Assembly: GCA_045600065.1 (NCBI GenBank)
Contig: JAZRXE010000005.1
Coordinates: 1 to 11,794, forward strand
Origin: RGIG2707 sp045600065
GTDB taxonomy: Bacteria; Bacillota; Clostridia; Peptostreptococcales; Anaerovoracaceae
Direction: 5' to 3'
Length of the DNA: 11,794 bases
Positions 7,329 through 11,794 of this stretch are shown here, in pieces. Within the stretch, counting starts at the first letter, position 1, and each line of letters begins with the position of its first letter. Position numbers and translations under genes: made by a program. Below the pieces are notes generated by a model that saw only the letters and a list, made by a program, of their open reading frames with translations, was not told where the DNA came from and searched no databases.

Positions 7329-7620
7329 GAACTAAACTCCTTCAGAAATGGAGGGGTCTGAAACCGAGGGGCTTCCGAAACATGAATTACTCTGAACTAA
7401 ACTCCTTCAGAAATGGAGGGGTCTGAAACTTGGTCTGCTTTAAGGATCCGACAGATTTCACGAACTAAACTCCTTCAGAAATGGAGGGGTCTGAAACCGT
7501 AAAAACGCAATATCCCTCTTTAATCCCTTCGAACTAAACTCCTTCAGAATTGGAGGGGTCTGAAACATTGATATTGATTACTTTTGCGACAACCTCAGAA
7601 CTAAACTCCTTCAGAAATGG
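7329..7620 (+). CRISPR. Type VI-D CRISPR array: four spacers, four full repeats and one truncated repeat
   Basis: The 36-bp repeat begins GAACTAAACTCC and ends GGGGTCTGAAAC. Full copies start at 7329, 7394, 7462 and 7531; the fourth has A to T at position 20, in the loop. A fifth copy from 7598 matches for 23 bases and then diverges, marking the leader-distal end. Spacers are 29 nt (7365-7393), 32 nt (7430-7461), 33 nt (7498-7530) and 31 nt (7567-7597), all different. The repeat RNA can fold as 7 free bases, an 8-pair stem (ACTCCTTC with GGAGGGGT), a 6-nt AGAAAT loop, and 7 free bases ending GAAAC. This matches Cas13d crRNAs, where the repeat stem lies 5' of the spacer. Guide RNAs would thus be made from the plus strand, the same as cas13d. 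Confidence 0.98.
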
Positions 7621-7629
7621 GGGCCCAAG

Positions 7630-7659
7630 ACGCAGATCTTTGACGGATCTGCGTTTTTT
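7630..7659 (+). terminator. Terminator of the CRISPR array
   Basis: A perfect 9-bp stem, ACGCAGATC (7630-7638) with GATCTGCGT (7646-7654), has a 7-nt loop and a run of six T. It lies 9 nt after the truncated last repeat and ends the plus-strand pre-crRNA. Confidence 0.93.
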
Positions 7660-7723
7660 CGATAATCGAAACAAACGTTGAAAAGCTTCAACAAGAGTGC
7701 TTGCCCAGCCGGGCAAAAAGAAT

Positions 7724-7765
7724 AAGACCGGCAAGATCCCTGATATCGGATCGGCCGGTCTTTTT
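7724..7765 (+). terminator. Second strong terminator downstream of the array
   Basis: AAGACCGGC (7724-7732) pairs with GCCGGTCTT (7754-7762), and within it GATCC pairs with GGATC; a T run follows. It lies about 70 nt after the first terminator and insulates the S1-domain unit from read-through. No gene is seen between the two terminators. Confidence 0.88.
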
Positions 7766-7894
7766 CTATTGACTTTTCTTTGCCGTTTTTATTCAAGACC
7801 GCTCTTGAAGAGAGGCGCAGATTGCGGAACGGACATCCGAGTGTTTTGCGGATTGTGTCGCTGCGCCATAAGTATTTTTATAATAAAGTGTCTT
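7766..7894. other. Gene-free spacer with inverted repeats
   Basis: No coding sequence is supported here: the only open frame crosses the upstream terminator and lacks a ribosome site. Two inverted repeats are visible: TTCAAGA (7792-7798) with TCTTGAA (7803-7809), and GGCGCAG (7814-7820) with CTGCGCC (7861-7867) around a 40-nt loop that holds a small CGGA/TCCG hairpin. This could be a folded RNA or just remnant sequence. Together with the two terminators and the cassette that follows, it accounts for the gene-free stretch 7621-8078. Confidence 0.4.
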
Positions 7895-7952
7895 TTCGGA
7901 ATGAGTTTTAGAAATAAATATAAAAATATCTAAAATATCGGAATAAAAGTAC

Positions 7953-7981
7953 TTGACATGTGCCGGATTCGCATATATAAT
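7953..7981 (+). promoter_or_regulatory. Consensus promoter of the S1-domain/B-box unit
   Basis: Perfect TTGACA (7953-7958) and perfect TATAAT (7976-7981) with a 17-nt spacer, the best promoter in the window. A GGAAT element lies 8 nt upstream of the -35 box and two more are in the transcribed leader. A promoter this strong would need repression to be silent. Confidence 0.88.
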
Positions 7982-8013
7982 TGCAAACATCCAAATACGG
8001 AATGAAATTAAAT

Positions 8014-8040
8014 GTATTTAGCATAATAAATGCTAAATAC
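8014..8040 (+). promoter_or_regulatory. Hairpin in the S1-domain gene leader
   Basis: A perfect 11-bp inverted repeat, GTATTTAGCAT (8014-8024) with ATGCTAAATAC (8030-8040), has a 5-nt loop. Its right arm overlaps the AAATACGGAAT element. Copy 1 has a shorter inverted repeat in the same place. No T run follows, so it is not a terminator; it could be an operator or an mRNA structure. Confidence 0.6.
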
Positions 8041-8078
8041 GGAATGTATATTAACTGTAAAATCATGGAGGTAATCAC

Positions 8079-8948
8079 ATGGAAAACAACACTTATGTTT
8101 CTCGCAGATACGCAGAAAGAAATGTGGAAAAGGGGACTGGAAAGAGGGCAGAGGCAGCTGACGTAATGTCAGCACTGGATACTCTCATCAGAGATAAGAC
8201 ACTGATCCGCGGTCTCGTTACAGGAACGAATTACAACAAGCAGGACAAGGCGGAAGAGATGATAGTCCGTCTTCCGGAAGGCATTGGGCTCAGCCGGGCG
8301 AATGCCGTGATCAGGAGAGAGGATGCAGACAACGTTTTCAGGAGCGGCACTGTTAACTATCTGGTCGGACAGATTGTTCCGTTTGTGATCATCGGAGAGG
8401 AGGACGGCAAGGTCCTTGCCTCCAGGAAGATCGCCCAGGATATCCTTTGCAGGGAGCTGGAAGAGAGCTTCAGAAGAAAGGATATCTTCGATGCAGAGAT
8501 ACTGAGCTTTACCGTATACGGCGCATTCGTTTCCGTCGACGGGGTCGTCGGAATGCTCCGCAACGCCGATTTTTCTCTCGATCACACTCCTGTAGAAGAC
8601 GTATATAAGGCCGGCGATCACATCCGCGTTTTCTGCAAGTCTATAGTGGCGGATAGCGGAAAGCTGTATTTCGAACCGGAAATGAAGTATCACAGGACGG
8701 AAGATCTGGTACTCGATTTCTCCGTCGGCTCGGTAAAGATCGGAAAGATCGTATCGCTGAAGGTTTTCGCTGATAAGCAGTATGCTTTTGTAAGAGTCGC
8801 AAAGGGTGTAGATGTCATGGCGGCGATCCCGGAAGAAACGGAAGCTGAGGTCGGAGAAAACTGCAAGGTCCAGATCACGGCGATCAAGGATCAGGACAGT
8901 GAATACGAACCGATAAGGGTCAAGGGTATCGTCAGGGGAATGATTTAG
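8079..8948 (+). CDS. S1/OB-fold RNA-binding protein next to the array
   Basis: A 289-residue soluble protein. Residues about 134-205 fit an S1 domain: FDAEILSFTVYGAFVSVDGV, a VGMLRNADFS stretch, then YKAGDHIRVFCKSIV. Flanking regions about 40-130 (LIRGLVTG to YLVGQIVPFVII) and 215-289 (VGSVKIGKIVSLKVFA to VGENCKVQITAI) look like diverged OB-type barrels, so it may be a chain of three. S1 domains bind single-stranded RNA. The start at 8079 has GGAGG (8067-8071) 7 nt upstream and shares its first residues (MENNTYVSRRYAER) with the HTH protein. It is followed 15 nt later by the B-box membrane gene. Whether it binds crRNA, target RNA or its own mRNA cannot be seen. Related S1-domain proteins also occur on Firmicute mobile elements, a possible origin. 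Confidence 0.75.
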   Translation: MENNTYVSRRYAERNVEKGTGKRAEAADVMSALDTLIRDKTLIRGLVTGTNYNKQDKAEEMIVRLPEGIGLSRANAVIRREDADNVFRSGTVNYLVGQIVPFVIIGEEDGKVLASRKIAQDILCRELEESFRRKDIFDAEILSFTVYGAFVSVDGVVGMLRNADFSLDHTPVEDVYKAGDHIRVFCKSIVADSGKLYFEPEMKYHRTEDLVLDFSVGSVKIGKIVSLKVFADKQYAFVRVAKGVDVMAAIPEETEAEVGENCKVQITAIKDQDSEYEPIRVKGIVRGMI

Positions 8949-8963
8949 ATCGGAGGATAAAAA

Positions 8964-9485
8964 ATGAAGTGCTATAACCATACAGACAGAGAAGCGGTGG
9001 CCACCTGCCAGCGCTGCGGAAAGGCCCTTTGCAAGGAGTGCGCGTCCAAGTATACGCCCTGCCTCTGCGACGAGTGCTTTGAGGCCATCAAGGAAGATGA
9101 GCGCAGGCGCGCTTTGCAGGCCAGGGATGCCAGAAAGAACAAGTATCAGGATGCTCTGATCGATACGAAGACCGAATATATCAAGGCGCTGCTGTGCGGT
9201 GCGCTGATCTCTGCGGCTTTGATCTTAGTCGTGGAGGACGGCGGAGGCCTGAGCGATATGCGGGATTACGTCTGGGTGGTCGGATGCTGCATGTGCATTC
9301 CCTTCGGCTGGTCGCTGCTCACCTACAAGTCGTCCACCCTGGTGATCATCGACACGGACACCTACCTGTGGGCCTTCGTGTTCAAGGTCGTCTTCAGCGT
9401 GATCCTGGGTGCGCCGGCCTTCCTCTACCAGAGCTATAAGGTCTGGAGCGCGGCAAAGAAGCTCAGCGATCTTGAGCGGAATTGA
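8964..9485 (+). CDS. Small membrane protein with N-terminal B-box-like zinc cluster
   Basis: A 173-residue protein. The N-terminus has C3, H6, C15, C18, C23, C26, C33, C35 and C38 in a B-box-type pattern (CYNHTDREAVATCQRCGKAL, then CKEC), so it probably binds one or two zinc ions in the cytoplasm. A charged linker (45-70) leads to three hydrophobic segments at about 73-90, 102-121 and 134-155. The start has a strong GGAGG and lies 15 nt after the S1-domain stop, so the two genes form an operon. B-box plus transmembrane proteins are common in gut Firmicutes and have no settled role. Its place here would put part of the unit at the membrane, but a link to CRISPR immunity is inference. Confidence 0.8.
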   Translation: MKCYNHTDREAVATCQRCGKALCKECASKYTPCLCDECFEAIKEDERRRALQARDARKNKYQDALIDTKTEYIKALLCGALISAALILVVEDGGGLSDMRDYVWVVGCCMCIPFGWSLLTYKSSTLVIIDTDTYLWAFVFKVVFSVILGAPAFLYQSYKVWSAAKKLSDLERN

Positions 9486-9497
9486 TGCCGCTGGCCG

Positions 9498-9540
9498 GGC
9501 GCTGCAGGGCTCTGACATCAGTCATTTGCAGGGCAGCGCC
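9498..9540. repeat. Hairpin after the B-box gene
   Basis: GGCGCTGC (9498-9505) and GCAGCGCC (9533-9540) form a perfect 8-bp stem around a 27-nt loop with an inner TGAC/GTCA pair. It is followed by TAAAAAAAC, not a T run, so it is not a classic intrinsic terminator on the plus strand. It may still stabilise or end the S1/B-box transcript. Confidence 0.5.
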
Positions 9541-9577
9541 TAAAAAAACATTATTCGTACCGATAACTATTATCATA

Positions 9578-9594
9578 CGGAGGATACAATCATC
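9578..9594 (+). promoter_or_regulatory. Strong ribosome site facing an ATC codon
   Basis: CGGAGG (9578-9583) is followed at 9589 and 9592 by two ATC codons, 5 and 8 nt away, in frame with the SLH/transglutaminase gene. No ATG, GTG or TTG stands at the expected distance. The codons after them encode a textbook signal peptide, so translation evidently began here, at least in an ancestor. Confidence 0.65.
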
Positions 9595-11253
9595 AGACAT
9601 TTTACTCACATCATCCGCAGGATTACCGCTTTTGTCCTTGTAGTATTGCTTGGAGCAGGCAGCTCCGGCGCCGTTTTCGATGCCTCCTTAGATGCTTCGC
9701 TGTCTTCAGCACCCACCAGCGCTTCATTGAATCCCGGCAGCGCTGAGGCTTCGCTGTCTTCCGTCTCTGCTTCCGATGCGGGCAAGACAGGCTTTACGGA
9801 TGTTACCGCTGATCACTGGGCGGCTGAATACATCGAGCGGGCCGCGGAAAACGGCTGGGTGGAGGGCTTCGGAGACGGAAGCTTTCGCCCGGACAAGCCT
9901 GTCACCTACGCCCAGTGGCTCACCATGCTGGGCAATCTGTATTATCCCGAGCAGATCAAGCGGGCTCAGAGCGGCGGATACTGGTACGATCAGGCTGTGA
10001 ACGCCTCCAGAGACGAGGGAATACTGGCCGGTTCCGTTATGCTGGAGCTTTGGGGCGGGGCAAAGCTTGTACACGGAGAGGGCGCGGACTATACCATATG
10101 CCGCTACGAAATGGCCAAGACCATAGCCAATCTGTCCTATTATCTGTACCGGTTCCGCACGGAGGCCCTGCAGAAGACCGGGACTTCGGCGGTATTCTTT
10201 AATGATATCTCGATGTCTCCGATATACGGATACTATCGTGACTATTACAGAGATGTGCAGCTTTGCGCGTCCTTAGGGTTGCTGGAGGGCAAGGGAGACG
10301 GCCGCTTCGACGGGCAGGCTCCCATGAAGAGATGCGAAGCCGCGGCAGTCTTGTGCAGGCTGGCGGATACCTTCATCAGTCATCCCCTCAGGACGGATGA
10401 ACAGGGAAATGTAATAGACCCCGATGCAGCTGACGACCCGGATCAGCTGTTCTTCCCCGGGTTCACAGGCACTACTCAGTACGGTCCGTATACCGGCGGA
10501 AAGTACGGCCCGGAAAACCAGTACGCGGCCTATACAAGGCCGGAGGATGTTCCGCAGGATCTGTGGGACAATCTGATATGGGCTCATGCCGATCTGCGCA
10601 GGGATTACAGCAGCCCCTACGTCCGGTATACCGATCACGGTGACGGAAGCGGTATCGCCCGCTTTGTGTGGCAGGATATGCTTCGTGATTATCTGTCCGG
10701 AGAGCTGGATTGTCTGTCTGTGCCGGATTTTGCAAGGAATACCGACTGGGATTTCTCTGACATCGTCGGCGCTTATGAGCATGTAGGCCGCCGCTACGGT
10801 ATCACCGCAGACAGCTCGGATTACGATAAGATTTACGCGATCCACAGCTATTTGAGCAGCGAATACGAGTATGATTATGCATTGATGAACAATCAGGTGA
10901 ACCTTGGGGGCATTCCTTCGCCGGTGTATATCAATTATGCCATCGGGGAAAAGTCCACCATATGCCAGGGCTTTGCGGAGATGATGGAGGCCCTGTGCCG
11001 CATGTACGGAATGGATTGCCTGGTCGTGACCAGCGATAACCATGCGTGGAATCTGGTCAGGGTGGACGGCTTCTGGTATCATTGCGATCCCTGCTGGGAC
11101 TGCTGCACCTATAACCGGGATGCGGACTTCCGGTATTTCCTGCTCAGCGACGATAGGATCCGCAGCATAGACAGCCACCACAGCTGGAAGTCGGATGCGG
11201 CAGGACCGCTGCCGGACTGCCCCCGTTCCTATTCCGAACTGAGCCGCTTGTAG
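9589..11253 (+). CDS. Exported SLH-repeat and transglutaminase-like surface protein, atypical start
   Basis: From 9589 the frame reads IIRHFTHIIRRITAFVLVVL, then LGAGSSGA: a basic stretch, hydrophobic core and small-residue cleavage region typical of a signal peptide. The first standard start, TTG at 9646, would remove most of this and has no ribosome site. Numbering from that TTG, three SLH-type repeats lie at about 48-98 (FTDVTADHWAAEYIERAAEN), 112-167 (degenerate) and 183-244 (FNDISMSPIYGYYRDYY); such repeats hold proteins on cell-wall polymers. Residues about 390-500 form a transglutaminase-like domain with the usual Cys-His-Asp order: C440 in STICQGFAEMMEALC, H466 in NHAWNLV, D481 in HCDPCWD. 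It may process or cross-link wall or surface proteins; its substrate is unknown. It ends in a strong terminator and seems unrelated to the CRISPR genes. Confidence 0.85.
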   Translation: MIRHFTHIIRRITAFVLVVLLGAGSSGAVFDASLDASLSSAPTSASLNPGSAEASLSSVSASDAGKTGFTDVTADHWAAEYIERAAENGWVEGFGDGSFRPDKPVTYAQWLTMLGNLYYPEQIKRAQSGGYWYDQAVNASRDEGILAGSVMLELWGGAKLVHGEGADYTICRYEMAKTIANLSYYLYRFRTEALQKTGTSAVFFNDISMSPIYGYYRDYYRDVQLCASLGLLEGKGDGRFDGQAPMKRCEAAAVLCRLADTFISHPLRTDEQGNVIDPDAADDPDQLFFPGFTGTTQYGPYTGGKYGPENQYAAYTRPEDVPQDLWDNLIWAHADLRRDYSSPYVRYTDHGDGSGIARFVWQDMLRDYLSGELDCLSVPDFARNTDWDFSDIVGAYEHVGRRYGITADSSDYDKIYAIHSYLSSEYEYDYALMNNQVNLGGIPSPVYINYAIGEKSTICQGFAEMMEALCRMYGMDCLVVTSDNHAWNLVRVDGFWYHCDPCWDCCTYNRDADFRYFLLSDDRIRSIDSHHSWKSDAAGPLPDCPRSYSELSRL

Positions 11254-11275
11254 GCTGTCAGCTCCGGAGCACGCA

Positions 11276-11353
11276 AAAAGACCGAGGCGGCAATTGATGG
11301 GAGCCTCTTTCCGCACAGGCGGAAGGGCATGGCATCATGTGCCTCGGTCTTTT
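11276..11353. terminator. Long two-way terminator with branched loop
   Basis: A perfect 13-bp stem, AAAAGACCGAGGC (11276-11288) with GCCTCGGTCTTTT (11341-11353), encloses 52 nt holding a second hairpin, TTCCGC/GCGGAA. T runs follow on both strands. It can end the surface-protein gene from the left and the peptidoglycan-binding gene from the right. Confidence 0.88.
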
Positions 11354-11415
11354 GTGATTGCCTGAGTCTTTAGAGTCAGCGCCGTAGCCTTATTCGCTCA
11401 CGGCCAGACGTTTTT

Positions 11416-11794
11416 TTACAGCTGATTGTTGCACCAGGTCTGCCAGGCCTTGATGGTCTCGGGTCCCTTGATGCCGTCTACGGCAACGCCCAGGAACTGC
11501 TGCATGGCCTTGGTGGTCTTTTCGCCCCAGATGCCGTCAGCCTCTGCTCCCACCTTCTGCTGAATGGCGGTGGTGGTCAGCTTGCCGATGACGCCGTCTT
11601 CTTCCAGTCCGAAGATGTGCTGAGTGGTCTTGGTGGTGAGCTCACCCCATACTCCGTCGATCTCCAGAGTGTACTTGGCCTTTTCTTCAGCCTTTGCTGC
11701 TTCTGCTGCGTCGGCCTTAGCCTTTGCTTCGGCGGCTGCCTTGGCCTTGGCTTCTGCCTCAGACTTAGCCTTTGCTTCTGCAGCTGCCTTTGCT
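11416..11794 (-). CDS. Peptidoglycan-binding repeat protein, C-terminal part (start outside window)
   Basis: The minus-strand frame is open from the window edge to a TAA at 11418-11416, giving 126 codons with no start inside the window. The first half is a low-complexity Ala-Lys-Glu stretch with repeats such as EAKAKSEAEAKAKAAAEAKA, probably a long charged helix or spacer. The last 75 or so residues hold three copies of a short unit: DGVWGELTTKTTQ, DGVIGKLTTTAIQQKVG, and DGIWGEKTTKAMQQFLG, followed by a final DGIKGPETIKAWQTW. The DG-x-x-G-x-x-T-x-x-A-x-Q pattern is that of PG_binding_1-type domains that bind cell-wall peptidoglycan. The missing N-terminus could hold a hydrolase domain or signal peptide; this cannot be judged here. 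Confidence 0.88.
   Translation of the reverse strand, partial: AKAAAEAKAKSEAEAKAKAAAEAKAKADAAEAAKAEEKAKYTLEIDGVWGELTTKTTQHIFGLEEDGVIGKLTTTAIQQKVGAEADGIWGEKTTKAMQQFLGVAVDGIKGPETIKAWQTWCNNQL

Larger units (their letters stand above)
7895..8048 (+). promoter_or_regulatory. Four-site GGAAT operator-like array, copy 2
   Basis: Sites are TTTTCGGAATGAG (GGAAT at 7898), ATATCGGAATAAAA (7940), AAATACGGAATGAAAT (7999) and AAATACGGAATGTA (8041). Start-to-start spacings are 42, 59 and 42 nt, nearly the same as copy 1 (42, 58, 42) although much of the sequence between the sites differs. Selection on spacing points to a protein complex that reads several sites at once. Confidence 0.65.
7895..8121 (+). repeat. 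Duplicated 5' cassette, copy 2 (before and into the S1-domain gene)
   Basis: Counterpart of 6698-6921 on the other side of the CRISPR array, in the same orientation. GGAAT elements are at 7898, 7940, 7999 and 8041, with the promoter between the second and third. The last element lies 38 nt before the start codon (36 nt in copy 1). Homology continues through the ribosome site into the first 14 codons and then stops. Confidence 0.8.

Noticed and set aside
7329..7620. A separate tracrRNA or anti-repeat
   Set aside because: I saw no second partial copy of the repeat outside the array, and Cas13d does not need one.
7697..7933. 78-codon open frame after the array
   Set aside because: It crosses a strong intrinsic terminator (7724-7765), has no ribosome site, and its sequence is unlike any domain I know.
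8169..8981. 270-codon minus-strand open frame
   Set aside because: Antisense to the S1-domain gene, which has a strong ribosome site, promoter and OB-fold patterns; the reverse product resembles nothing.
9498..9549. Intrinsic terminator for the S1/B-box operon
   Set aside because: The stem is good but is followed by A residues, not T, on the plus strand.
10273..11316. 347-codon minus-strand open frame
   Set aside because: It overlaps the SLH/transglutaminase gene, which has the catalytic Cys-His-Asp set, and begins within the terminator hairpin.

Overview
The window looks like chromosome of an anaerobic gut Firmicute, probably an Eubacteriales/Oscillospiraceae relative of Ruminococcus or Eubacterium. 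This rests on a K+-dependent type membrane pyrophosphatase, Firmicute-style Shine-Dalgarno sites, an SLH-domain surface protein and a Cas13d effector of the Ruminococcus/Eubacterium kind. No marker allows a species call.

The left edge (1-750) is the 3' end of hppA and its terminator. The right part (about 9490-11794) is cell-envelope material: an exported SLH/transglutaminase-like protein and, on the minus strand, the end of a peptidoglycan-binding repeat protein that runs off the window.

The centre (about 795-9485) is a compact type VI-D CRISPR-Cas island. In order it has: a promoter; an unrecognised 473-residue gene with a coiled coil and a HicA-like C-terminus; cas13d (1069 residues, both HEPN RxxxxH motifs intact), 12 nt downstream and so probably in the same operon; a converging RHH-WYL gene of the Cas13d-accessory type on the minus strand; a small XRE-type HTH gene divergent from it; a leader with two hairpins; a CRISPR array with four spacers and a truncated last repeat; two strong terminators; and a two-gene unit coding an S1/OB-fold RNA-binding protein and a three-helix membrane protein with an N-terminal B-box-like zinc cluster. 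No cas1 or cas2 is present in the window.

The least expected structure is regulatory. The HTH gene and the S1-domain gene, on either side of the array, carry the same 5' cassette. Each cassette has four same-strand GGAAT elements spaced 42, 58/59 and 42 nt, with a consensus sigma-A-type promoter (17-nt spacer) between the second and third. The homology continues into the coding sequence (shared MxNNTYxSxxYAER start). The copy next to the HTH gene also covers the upstream region of the WYL gene. This suggests one regulator, perhaps the HTH or the RHH-WYL protein, controls the WYL gene, HTH gene, array and S1/B-box unit together. The 473-residue protein, the S1 protein and the B-box membrane protein are therefore candidate new accessory parts of a type VI-D system; this link is inferred from position and shared control elements only.
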